Source: Rhodanobacter sp. (GTDB taxonomy: Bacteria > Pseudomonadota > Gammaproteobacteria > Xanthomonadales > Rhodanobacteraceae). From it: DNA of 64,000 bases. The stretch lies in the NCBI GenBank assembly GCA_004298015.1, contig SCSE01000078.1:1-64000 (forward strand), written 5' to 3'. The notes beneath the pieces were generated by a model. It was not told the origin of the DNA. It saw only the letters and a program-made list of their open reading frames with translations, and searched no databases. Numbering within the stretch: the first letter of the stretch is position 1; every line of letters starts with the position of its first letter. Below, piece by piece: positions 18,711 to 26,790 of this stretch. The position numbers and the translations under genes are program-made.

Positions 18711-19979
18711 ATGACTTCCAGCCACCGCACCGTACGGCGCAGCCTGCCATGGCTGCTGGCCGCCCTGTCGATGATCGGACCGTTTTCGATCGACGCGGTG
18801 TTTCCCTCGTTCCCGCTGATCGGTGCGCGCTTCGGCGTGGATGACACGGCATTGCAGCAGCTGATTAGCGTGTACCTGGTGACGTACGCCGCGATGAGCC
18901 TGTTTCATGGTGCGATCTCCGATGCGATCGGGCGCAAGCCGGTGATCGTCACCGGCATGCTGGTATATGCGCTGGCCTCGATGGCGGCGGCGATGTCGAC
19001 ATCGTTCAACATGTTGCTGGTTTGTCGGGGGTTGCAGGGAGTCTGTGCCGGTGCTGGGCTGGTGGTCGGACGGGCGCTGATCCGCGACAGCCTGGAAGGT
19101 GCCGCTGCGCAACAGCTGATGTCGCGGGTGATGATGATTTTCGGTGTGGCACCGGTGATCGCTCCGATGGTCGGTGCGTGGCTACTGTCCTTCAGTGGCT
19201 GGCACGGCATCTTCTGGGTGCTGGCCGGCTTTACCGTGGTTCTGTCGGCTGCCCTGTGGCTGCTGCTGGAGGAAACCCATCCGCGCGAGCGACGCACGGT
19301 GTTCGCACCGCGCAGCTTGCTGGCCAGCTATGCCTCGTTTGGTCGCGATCGCGTGTTCTGGCCGTTGCTGATTTCAAGTTCGGTGAACTTTGCCGGCCTG
19401 TTCATCTACATGGCATCGGCACCACACATCGTGCGCAACTTGTTGCATCTGTCGGCCGACGGTTTCCCATGGCTGTTCATACCGGTGGTAATCGGGTTGC
19501 TTGTGGGGGCCTGGTTGTCCGGACGGATGGCTGGACGGGCTGGCGTCGGGTTGACCGTGACGATCGGGTACGCATCGATGCTACTGGCTTGTGGTCTGCA
19601 TCTGACCCTGGCGCTACTGCTTCCGGTGCCACGACTGCCCTGGTCGATGCTGCCACTGATCTTGCAGGCAGTAGGTGTCCAGCTGGCATTTCCCACCCTG
19701 ACCTTGCTGCTGCTGGACCGTTTTCCGAATCAGCGCGGGGGTATTTCCTCGGTGCAGGCATTCGCCAGCTTGCTGCTCTGCAGCGCCGTCGCCGGTGTGC
19801 TGTCGCCGTTGTTGTCGGGTCAGATGTGGTCATTGGCGCTTGGTGCGACGGGCCTGACCAGCATCGGCGCGCTGTCCTGGTGGTGGTATGGCTCGGTCAC
19901 CCGGCGGCCGCTGGAGCAATCACTGGCCCATCGGGACCCTGGCGTGGTGATTCAGGCGGAGATTGCCGAGCCGCATTGA
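18711..19979 (+). CDS. MFS drug exporter, Bcr/CflA type
   Basis: A 422-residue, 12-helix major facilitator proton antiporter. The MFS motif GAISDAIGRKPVI lies between helices 2 and 3, and motif C, characteristic of antiporters, is suggested by GVAPVIAPMVGAWL. Overall pattern (PWLLAALSMIGPFSIDAVFP at the N-terminus, RFPNQRGGISSVQAF in helix 11) fits the Bcr/CflA group, which exports drugs such as bicyclomycin and chloramphenicol, or sulfonamides and dipeptides. The ATG at 18711 precedes a typical short cytoplasmic N-terminus. Confidence 0.9.
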   Translation: MTSSHRTVRRSLPWLLAALSMIGPFSIDAVFPSFPLIGARFGVDDTALQQLISVYLVTYAAMSLFHGAISDAIGRKPVIVTGMLVYALASMAAAMSTSFNMLLVCRGLQGVCAGAGLVVGRALIRDSLEGAAAQQLMSRVMMIFGVAPVIAPMVGAWLLSFSGWHGIFWVLAGFTVVLSAALWLLLEETHPRERRTVFAPRSLLASYASFGRDRVFWPLLISSSVNFAGLFIYMASAPHIVRNLLHLSADGFPWLFIPVVIGLLVGAWLSGRMAGRAGVGLTVTIGYASMLLACGLHLTLALLLPVPRLPWSMLPLILQAVGVQLAFPTLTLLLLDRFPNQRGGISSVQAFASLLLCSAVAGVLSPLLSGQMWSLALGATGLTSIGALSWWWYGSVTRRPLEQSLAHRDPGVVIQAEIAEPH

Positions 19980-20020
19980 ACGTCGTCACGAAAATCTGAA
20001 CGAGCGCTGCGCGCTGCCAT

Positions 20021-21109
20021 TCAGGCGTGCCGCTCGCCCGGGCTGAGTGGCATTTCGAGCATGCCGGCGATCTGCTCGGCAATCTGCGCGGGTGCCAGAT
20101 CGATCGCCTTCACGACATGGTTGCCAGCCCCGTACGGACCCCACTCATCGGCCAGCGGCGTGGTGAAGATGCCTAGCGTGGGCACGCGCGAGGCGCAGGC
20201 GAGGTGCATGATCCCGCAGTCCAGGCTGATGTAGGCATCGAGGCTGGCCAGTACGCCGCCAAGTTTGCGCAGGTCGCTGGAGTAGTAGGTCGGGTAGCGC
20301 GAGTCCAGCAGGGAGCGACCGAACATCGGCACGATTTCCACCAGCTGGCAGTCCGCCAGCGTGTGCTGGAGATGGTCGAGCAACGGCAACCACCACTCCC
20401 GGCCACGTTGCTTCGGCCCGGTGGCATTGGCGAAAACCCCGACGGTCAACCGTTGCCCGGTCAAGGGGCCGGAGGCTTGCAACACACGATCCATGGCCTG
20501 TCTGCCACTGCTCAACTCGCCCGCGTCCAGGCGGATGTCGGGTGACGGGAAGGCGCGCGAGGCGTTGGCCTGGTACAAGGCCCGGCGCAACAGGAAGACC
20601 GGCAACTGGCCCTTGTTCCGAATCGTTTCGGGTACGGCGATGGCATGGGTCACGCTGCCACTTTTCTTCGGGCCGCTGAAGCCCAGCGTGAAGGTAGCCC
20701 GGGCCAGCAGCAGCAGCAGGCGCCCGCTTTGTGATTGCGGGTCGGGGTCGATTGCCAGGTCGTATCGCGATGCACGCATGCCGCGGAGTCCGAGCAGCCA
20801 TTGCCGTGGATGACCCACGCCATGGGAAGGCAGCTGGAAGACCCGGTGGACGCTGGCATAGTGACCGTACAGCACCTGGCCGACCTGGCTGCGCGTAATG
20901 ATGTCGATCTCGGCTCCGGGCCAGGTGGCTTCGAGCTCCTGGATCAGCGGCGTGAGCAACAGGGCGTTGCCCAGGGCGTGGCTGATGTGACAGATCAGGA
21001 TGCGATGCACGCCGACAGCAGGCAGTGGCTCGCTGCTGGGGGTTGCCGGGGAGCCGAACAGCAGGCGCATCAGGCGACGCGCCACCCGACGACGGAGATC
21101 GTGGGTCAT
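20021..21109 (-). CDS. Glycosyltransferase family 9 (heptosyltransferase-like)
   Basis: A 362-residue GT-B glycosyltransferase resembling WaaC/WaaF/WaaQ, which add heptose to the lipopolysaccharide core from ADP-heptose. Visible features are the N-terminal HRILICHISHALGNALLLTP, the GVFANATGP donor region and the C-terminal YISLDCGIMHLACASRVPT followed by FTTPLADEWGPYG. The expected Asp in the N-terminal SxxGD motif is replaced by HALGN, so donor or activity may differ. The ATG at 21109 overlaps the preceding gene's stop by 4 bp. Confidence 0.85.
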   Translation of the reverse strand: MTHDLRRRVARRLMRLLFGSPATPSSEPLPAVGVHRILICHISHALGNALLLTPLIQELEATWPGAEIDIITRSQVGQVLYGHYASVHRVFQLPSHGVGHPRQWLLGLRGMRASRYDLAIDPDPQSQSGRLLLLLARATFTLGFSGPKKSGSVTHAIAVPETIRNKGQLPVFLLRRALYQANASRAFPSPDIRLDAGELSSGRQAMDRVLQASGPLTGQRLTVGVFANATGPKQRGREWWLPLLDHLQHTLADCQLVEIVPMFGRSLLDSRYPTYYSSDLRKLGGVLASLDAYISLDCGIMHLACASRVPTLGIFTTPLADEWGPYGAGNHVVKAIDLAPAQIAEQIAGMLEMPLSPGERHA

Positions 21110-21738
21110 GGCGAGACGCCGGGCGAGTCGTGGCACGCAGAGCCCGCCGGGGAAGCGCTATCCCGGGCATCGCACCGGTCCGGTCCGGAGGGCACGTCAT
21201 CGCACGGTCCCTGGCGCGGCGGCAACCACCCGCCATCCGCGGTCAGCAGTCGACGCTCGATCAACCAGCGTCGCGCATCGCCCGCATCGCCTTCAAACCA
21301 GGCGCGGGTCGAGCCGAGGCGGAAGGTGTAGCCCCAGGCATCCATGTCGGCCATCAGACGCTTCCGACCTACGCCGGCCAGCTGATCGGCCAGCACGATC
21401 TGCAGATAGCACACCGCATCCTCCTCTTCGAGCGAATCCGTGGCATCGGTGTGCACCTTGCTGCGCCGTTCCACCGGCAACACGATCAGATGGCCGGCTT
21501 CGTGCAGCAGCGAATGAACCGGGGTGTCGTTGCGTGCATAGACGCTGGAGCCGATGATGCCGGCCTCCTGGTCGCCCCAGAAGCTGCCGGGAATCGGTAT
21601 GTCATCGTCAACCGGATGCAGGTGCAGTCCGTACTGTTCCAGCAGGGCAGCGGCCACCTCGAAGCCGAGCTGGCCAAGGCACATCACGGGGCTGGCTCGG
21701 TCGCGTGATGCTGCTCGGTTGGAGTTGCTGGGAGACAT
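21106..21738 (-). CDS. HEXXH (zincin-like) putative metalloprotein
   Basis: A 210-residue protein without signal peptide or membrane segment. The motif SLLHEAGH at 76-83 gives a HEXXH zinc site, and EEEDAVCYLQ at about 104-113 could supply the third Glu ligand, as in ImmA/IrrE-type gluzincins. The C-terminal 40 residues are polar and of low complexity. I do not recognise a named family. It lies 50 bp after minE and overlaps the glycosyltransferase by 4 bp, so it is probably the penultimate gene of the min operon. The start is uncertain; an ATG at 21684 is possible. Confidence 0.75.
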   Translation of the reverse strand: MSPSNSNRAASRDRASPVMCLGQLGFEVAAALLEQYGLHLHPVDDDIPIPGSFWGDQEAGIIGSSVYARNDTPVHSLLHEAGHLIVLPVERRSKVHTDATDSLEEEDAVCYLQIVLADQLAGVGRKRLMADMDAWGYTFRLGSTRAWFEGDAGDARRWLIERRLLTADGGWLPPRQGPCDDVPSGPDRCDARDSASPAGSACHDSPGVSP

Positions 21739-21788
21739 GTGCGGGTACGGGTCGGGATGGAAGGCCGGAGCAGGCGAGGGTGGCGCGA

Positions 21789-22079
21789 TCAGCCGGTTTT
21801 GGCCTCGCTGCCGGCCTTGCCTGCGCTCTTGCCGTCAGGCAAGGTCACCGAGAGTTCCAGGATTTCGTGCCCGCTGTCGCGCTCGAGGTTGATGTTGATC
21901 GCCTCGATATCGACGTGAACGTATTTCTTGATCACTTCGAGCAATTCGTTGCGCATCATCGGCAGGTAGTCGGGCGCGCCGCGGGTGGAGCGTTCCTGCG
22001 CCACGATGATGCGCAGGCGTTCCCGTGCCACGGTGGCGGTAGGTTCCGGCTTGCGCTTGAGAAAATCCAGAATGCCCAT
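21789..22079 (-). CDS. minE: Cell division topological specificity factor MinE
   Basis: A 96-residue protein that stimulates MinD ATPase and drives pole-to-pole Min oscillation. The amphipathic N-terminus MGILDFLKRK binds membrane, ARERLRIIVAQER at about 18-30 is the MinD-binding anti-MinCD segment, and the C-terminal part (VDIEAININLER) forms the dimer beta sheet. It starts 5 bp after minD. Confidence 0.96.
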   Translation of the reverse strand: MGILDFLKRKPEPTATVARERLRIIVAQERSTRGAPDYLPMMRNELLEVIKKYVHVDIEAININLERDSGHEILELSVTLPDGKSAGKAGSEAKTG

Positions 22080-22084
22080 CGTGA

Positions 22085-22900
22085 TCAACCTCCGAACACG
22101 CGCTGGAGAAAGCCCTTCTTGGGCACATCGATGAAGCGCAACGGTCGCTCTTCGCCAAGAATGCGGGCCACGGTGTCGCTGTAGGCCTGGCCGGCCAGCG
22201 AATTGGCGTCGACGATCACCGGGATACCGTTGTTGGAGGCGGTCAGCACGTTTTCCGATTCGGGGATCACCCCGACCACGTTGATGCCGAGGATTTCCTC
22301 CACATCTTTTACGCTGAGCATCTCGCCGATCGCCACCCGCGCGGGGTTGTAACGGGTCAGCAGCAGATGCTGGGTGATGGCGCCTTCGCCGCGCTCGGCG
22401 CGCCGGGTCTTGCTGGCCAGCAGGCCGAGGATGCGATCGGAATCGCGTACCGACGACACTTCGGGGTTGACCACCACCACCGCGTGGTCGGCGAAGTACA
22501 TCGCCAGGTGGGCACCCTTCTCGATACCCGCAGGCGAGTCGCACACGACGTAGTCGAAACCGTCTTCGGAGAGGCCGTCGAGCACCTTCTCGACGCCTTC
22601 CTGGGTCAGTGCATCCTTGTCGCGGGTCTGGCTGGCGGCCAGCACATAAAGGTTGTCGTGCCGCTTGTCCTTGATCAGCGATTGCTTCAGCGTGGCCTCA
22701 CCGTGCACGACGTTGATGAAGTCGTAGACCACGCGCCGTTCGCAACCCATGATCAGGTCGAGGTTGCGCAGGCCGACATCGAAGTCGATCACGGCGACTT
22801 TCTTGCCGGCCATGGCCAGACCGGTCGCAAGCGAGGCACTGGTCGTCGTCTTGCCGACGCCGCCTTTGCCGGAGGTGACAACGATAATCTCAGCAGTCAA
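22085..22900 (-). CDS. minD: Septum-site determining ATPase MinD
   Basis: A 271-residue ParA/MinD ATPase. The deviant Walker A motif GKGGVGKT is at 11-18, with signature Lys K12. DSPAGIEKGA gives the Walker B/switch region. The C-terminal membrane-targeting amphipathic helix is present (KKGFLQRVFGG). ATP-bound MinD dimerises on the membrane and recruits MinC or MinE. It lies between minC (34 bp upstream) and minE (5 bp downstream), the standard order. Confidence 0.97.
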   Translation of the reverse strand: MTAEIIVVTSGKGGVGKTTTSASLATGLAMAGKKVAVIDFDVGLRNLDLIMGCERRVVYDFINVVHGEATLKQSLIKDKRHDNLYVLAASQTRDKDALTQEGVEKVLDGLSEDGFDYVVCDSPAGIEKGAHLAMYFADHAVVVVNPEVSSVRDSDRILGLLASKTRRAERGEGAITQHLLLTRYNPARVAIGEMLSVKDVEEILGINVVGVIPESENVLTASNNGIPVIVDANSLAGQAYSDTVARILGEERPLRFIDVPKKGFLQRVFGG

Positions 22901-22934
22901 GGGTCCATCTCCATATCGTTTTTGTTGTAGGTGA

Positions 22935-23702
22935 TTACAGTTTGGCGATCAAAAGCTTTTCGCCTTCGAGCCAGCATTGCACGGACTGGCCTTCGAGATT
23001 GTCAGGAATCTGTTCGAATACGCGGTAGTGACCGGCAATCGCGACCAGCTCGGCGCGGAAGTCGGACACGAAGATGCGGGTGTTCTCGTCGCCCTGGGCT
23101 CCGGCCATGGCGCGGCCGCGCAAGCTGCCATAGACGTGGATGTTGCCGTCGGCGATCACTTCGGCGCCATTGGCGATGGCGCCGGTGACAATCAGGTCGC
23201 GATCGCGTGCATAGATCTGCTGCCCGGAACGCACCGCGCCCGCGTGGTGCTGGGCGGTCGGCGCATTGCCGCTTGTGGGCGTCGCATGGATCGGTTCCGG
23301 TGGCGCGGCGTCGTGCCGTGGCGCCGCGGTTTCCACTGGGGCCGGTGCGGCGCCACTGGCTGGTTCGTAGGCAGCGCGGAACTTGGCGATCAGCGGCAGC
23401 CCCATGCGCTTGGCCAGCGCCTCGGTCTCGCTGGTGCCGTAGGCCAACCCCACCGGCAGCATGCCGGCGCTGCGCACGGCTTCGAGTAGCGCATCGACCG
23501 CACCATCGTCGGGCAGGTCGAGCAGGTGGCTCAGGTCGAGCACCACCGCGGCCCGGGAAAACAGCTGCGGTGCAGCACGCACCCGTCGCTCCAACTCGTC
23601 GCACAGCGCGGCGGCGTCCACCCGGCGGACGCGTACACAGGCAATGCCTACCTGGCCGAAGCGCAGGTCGCAGGCGTCGGTGGTATCCATTTTCACACTC
23701 AT
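22935..23702 (-). CDS. minC: Septum-site inhibitor MinC
   Basis: A 255-residue inhibitor of FtsZ polymerisation at the poles. The N-terminal domain (to about 110) resembles the FtsZ-inhibiting domain, with VLDLSHL. An Ala/Pro-rich linker spans about 115-155. The C-terminal beta-helix (about 160-255) has RSGQQIYARDRDLIV and GNIHVYGSLRGRAMAG, which bind MinD. The start codon overlaps the end of the GNAT gene by 4 bp (ATGA), so the two are translationally coupled. Confidence 0.95.
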   Translation of the reverse strand: MSVKMDTTDACDLRFGQVGIACVRVRRVDAAALCDELERRVRAAPQLFSRAAVVLDLSHLLDLPDDGAVDALLEAVRSAGMLPVGLAYGTSETEALAKRMGLPLIAKFRAAYEPASGAAPAPVETAAPRHDAAPPEPIHATPTSGNAPTAQHHAGAVRSGQQIYARDRDLIVTGAIANGAEVIADGNIHVYGSLRGRAMAGAQGDENTRIFVSDFRAELVAIAGHYRVFEQIPDNLEGQSVQCWLEGEKLLIAKL

Positions 23703-24319
23703 GAATGCTGTTCTCCGCTTCGCGGGTGTGGCGCAGCATCGTTTTTGCCCGGACGGTCGCGTTCGGCCAGCCAGGGTACGTCCGGCAACCCTCCCTGTTC
23801 GAGCCAGGTATCGCGGACGTAGGCATAGCTGGGCAAATCCTTGGCCAGCAGGCTGACCTGCGGGCCATTTTCACCCATCCGCTGTTGGTCGACTTCCTGA
23901 AAGCCATAGGTGCCATGGAACAACACCACGATGTCGTTCCGCGGCTCCAGGAATACTTCGCAGGTGAGCAGCGGTACGCGCACCTCGGCGTAACTGTGGG
24001 CGTCGCTGTAAAAGATGCGCCCCAGTCCGTGCCGACGGTAGGCGTTGGCGATCACGATGCGGTCGATGTAGAGGAATTCCGGGTAATGCTTGGAAAACCA
24101 GCGGTAATTGAGGCTTTCATAGTGGCCTCCTTCACGCAAGGCGATCAGGAACCCAGCCAGATGGCCGTCGATTTCGGCCACCCGGAAGTAGTCGGCGTGC
24201 TCGTAAAAGTAGTGCAACCTGTCAGCGTCGAGGACCAGGATGGAGCGGCCGGCGGTATTGTTGAGTGCCAGCACCGCATCCAGGTCATGCTCGCGCACGT
24301 CGCGGATGGCAAGGGCCAT
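23699..24319 (-). CDS. GNAT family N-acetyltransferase
   Basis: A 206-residue protein. The N-terminal 150 residues form a GNAT fold: IRDVREHDLDAVLALN at the start, and the acetyl-CoA-binding region IDRIVIANAYRRHGLGR (R/Q-x-x-G-x-G/A motif). The protein or small-molecule acceptor is unknown. It is the first gene of the run GNAT-minC-minD-minE and overlaps minC by 4 bp, so it is co-expressed with division-site control. A functional link to division is not implied by sequence alone. Confidence 0.85.
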   Translation of the reverse strand: MALAIRDVREHDLDAVLALNNTAGRSILVLDADRLHYFYEHADYFRVAEIDGHLAGFLIALREGGHYESLNYRWFSKHYPEFLYIDRIVIANAYRRHGLGRIFYSDAHSYAEVRVPLLTCEVFLEPRNDIVVLFHGTYGFQEVDQQRMGENGPQVSLLAKDLPSYAYVRDTWLEQGGLPDVPWLAERDRPGKNDAAPHPRSGEQHS

Positions 24320-24482
24320 TCGTTGCTCCGCATGATGGTTCGGGGAGAGGCCTCACGTCAGCTGGCCTCATGCGATGTGCCATTATGGCATGCGGCCGGT
24401 AGCTGTACAGCGGCCGATCACGCGAAACTGGCGCCTGTAGAGGCTTTGTAAAGCCATCGTCAGGGGATGATGTAACCGGCGC

Positions 24483-25760
24483 ATGACTTTTCGCCGATTG
24501 CGCGGAGCACTCACAGGTCCAATCATGCGGCGTATGCGTTGGCCTTTTCTCAACCACATCCGCCTGCTTCGCTACGCGGGCTTCTTCACTTACCTGTCGG
24601 TAGGTACGCCGCTGATCACCAGTTGGGCCACTGAGCGCCTGAACCAGTTGCAGCGACCGAATTTTTCCCTGCTGCTGTGGACCCTGTGCTATCTGGTATT
24701 CGGCCTGATGTACTGGATGCTCACCAGCAACCTCGGTTCGCGCCGCTACCCGGGCCTGAAGCTGCTCGGCCTGACCTTGATGACGGCGGCGGCGCTGGCG
24801 GTCGGCTGGTACAGCCACAGTGGCCTGTCGGCGATGCTGATGGTGGTCGCCTCGGTGGTGCTGCCATGGTTGTTGCCGTTCTGGCTCGGGGTGTTCTGGC
24901 TGGTGCTGCAGCACCTGAGTCTGGTCGCGATCTTCGCCACCTTTCCGGAGTACGGCCACAGTGTCGCGGTGGCGTTTCTCCAGGCCAGCATCTACCTGGG
25001 CATTTCGGTGCTGGTGTTCGTCACCTCGACCGTCGCCAGCCAGCAAACCGAGCAGCGCGAGTCGCTGCGCCGGCTCAATTCCGAATTGCGCGCTACCCGC
25101 GCCTTGCTGGCCGAGTCGAGCCGGATCGCGGAGCGCATGCGCATTGCCCGCGACCTGCACGACCTGATCGGTCATCATTTGACCGCGCTGAGCTTGAACC
25201 TTGAAGTGGCGAGCCACCTCTGCAATGAGGCTGCGGCTACCCATGTGCGCAGCGCACAGAGTACCGCCAGGCATCTGCTGGCCGATGTGCGGGAGGCGGT
25301 CAGCGAACTGCGCCAGGACGATGCCATCGACCTGACCCAGGCGCTGCACAGCCTGACGGACAGCGTGCCGGGGTTGAACGTGCATGTGGTCATGCCACCG
25401 CGATTCAGCGTGGAGGATCCGCGACGGGCCCAGGTCTTGCTGCGTTGTGCGCAGGAGATCATCACCAATACCGCCAAACATGCGGGCGCGCGCAACCTGT
25501 GGCTCAATTTTGCCTATGCCGATGCCAGCCTGGTCGGTCTGCACGCGCGCGATGACGGTCGTGGCGCCGAACGGGTCGAGCCGGGCAATGGTTTGTCCGG
25601 GATGCGCGAGCGGCTGACCGAGCTCGGCGGCAGCCTGAGCCTTGAGGCCGGGATGAGCCAGGGCTTCGCCTTGACCGTTCGGCTGCCACTCGGGGAGCAG
25701 GCCACCCTGGCGCACGCGCCGACCCGGTTTGAACCGCCGGCCCTGAATGTGTCGCCATGA
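24483..25760 (+). CDS. Membrane sensor histidine kinase, HisKA_3 (NarL/DesK type)
   Basis: A 425-residue inner-membrane kinase. Five or six hydrophobic segments (about 32-195) form a membrane sensor with little periplasmic sequence, so it may sense membrane or small lipophilic signals. A coiled coil (about 197-220) leads to the HisKA_3 box RIARDLHDLIGHHLTAL, whose first His is the phosphorylation site. The ATPase domain has EIITNTAKHAG and a compact DDGRG...GNGLSGMRER. It precedes the response regulator by 99 bp. A later ATG at 24525 is an alternative start. Confidence 0.92.
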   Translation: MTFRRLRGALTGPIMRRMRWPFLNHIRLLRYAGFFTYLSVGTPLITSWATERLNQLQRPNFSLLLWTLCYLVFGLMYWMLTSNLGSRRYPGLKLLGLTLMTAAALAVGWYSHSGLSAMLMVVASVVLPWLLPFWLGVFWLVLQHLSLVAIFATFPEYGHSVAVAFLQASIYLGISVLVFVTSTVASQQTEQRESLRRLNSELRATRALLAESSRIAERMRIARDLHDLIGHHLTALSLNLEVASHLCNEAAATHVRSAQSTARHLLADVREAVSELRQDDAIDLTQALHSLTDSVPGLNVHVVMPPRFSVEDPRRAQVLLRCAQEIITNTAKHAGARNLWLNFAYADASLVGLHARDDGRGAERVEPGNGLSGMRERLTELGGSLSLEAGMSQGFALTVRLPLGEQATLAHAPTRFEPPALNVSP

Positions 25761-25859
25761 GATGGCGATCGACGAGCCCGCATCTACGGTTGCCGGGACG
25801 ATTGCTTCAAGTGTGCGCTATGGTCGCCCCCATGAGTCAGATTTGGCTGAGGATTTCCG

Positions 25860-26501
25860 ATGATTTCCGTTTGTCTCGTTGACGATCAGAACCTGGTCCG
25901 CCAAGGGGTTCGCTCCCTGCTCGATCTGGCGGAAGACATCACGGTGGTAGCCGAGTGCGCCGACGGGGCCCAGGCAGTGCAGGATATTCCGCGGCTCAAG
26001 CCGGATGTGGTACTGCTGGACCTGCGCATGCCCAATATGAGCGGACTGGAGGTGCTGCAGGCCCTCTCGCTCCGCAATGAACTGCCGCCGACCATCATCC
26101 TGACCACGTTCGACGACGATCAACTGGTATTGCAAGGCCTCAAGGCGGGTGCCAGGGGCTACCTGCTGAAGGATGTCTCGCTGGAGCAACTGGTGGAGGC
26201 TGTCCGTACGGTGGCTGCCGGTGGCTCGCTGGTGGCGCCGATGGTGACCCAGCGACTGATGGCAGGGGTGGCGCGGATGCAAAATCAGTTCACCAGCCTG
26301 GAGCAGCCCGATCCATTGACCGAACGCGAGACCGAGATCCTGCGCCTGCTGTCCGGTGGCTACAGCAACAAGGAGATCGCCAACTCGTTGAAGGTGGCTG
26401 AAGGTACGGTGAAAAATCATGTTTCCAACATCCTGTCCAAGCTCGGTGTGCGTGATCGCACGCGTGCCGTGCTCAAGGCCCTGGAACTGGGTATCGTCTG
26501 A
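25860..26501 (+). CDS. Response regulator, NarL/FixJ (LuxR-type) family
   Basis: A 213-residue DNA-binding regulator. The receiver domain (1-120) has D8-D9, phospho-acceptor D54 (VVLLDLRMP), the switch Thr in ILTTFD and Lys in GYLLKD. The LuxR helix-turn-helix (about 148-213) has LTERETEILRLLSGGYSNKEI and VKNHVSNILSKLG. GAGGA precedes ATG at the right distance. It is the partner of the kinase just upstream. The regulon is unknown; the SRPBCC/GyrI-like gene 289 bp downstream is a candidate by position only. Confidence 0.94.
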   Translation: MISVCLVDDQNLVRQGVRSLLDLAEDITVVAECADGAQAVQDIPRLKPDVVLLDLRMPNMSGLEVLQALSLRNELPPTIILTTFDDDQLVLQGLKAGARGYLLKDVSLEQLVEAVRTVAAGGSLVAPMVTQRLMAGVARMQNQFTSLEQPDPLTERETEILRLLSGGYSNKEIANSLKVAEGTVKNHVSNILSKLGVRDRTRAVLKALELGIV

Positions 26502-26790
26502 TACCGACTTCGTCGGATGGGCGGTGCCGGTGCAGTGTTTTGGGAATGCCACTGTGCTGGCTGCAAGTCTTGCCGCGTGCCGTGAAGGGCCGGTGCCGAC
26601 CGATTTTGCGACGTTGCCGACGGCTTTTGGGAGGCCAATAGCGTTCCGGCGCGCGAGCAAGTAACATCCATGGCTTCGGCATTTGCCGACCCCCGGCGAT
26701 GGCTCGCGGAACACCCCTTTCCAGTGGGTTGACGTGGCTGCGGGGCGACATCTTTTGGTACAGCGTAGAGACGCTCGGAGAACTCTGGAA

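Noticed and set aside
24285-25715. 476-codon frame opposite the histidine kinase
   Set aside because: Antisense to a well-supported kinase; translation is Gln/His/Arg-rich without domains.
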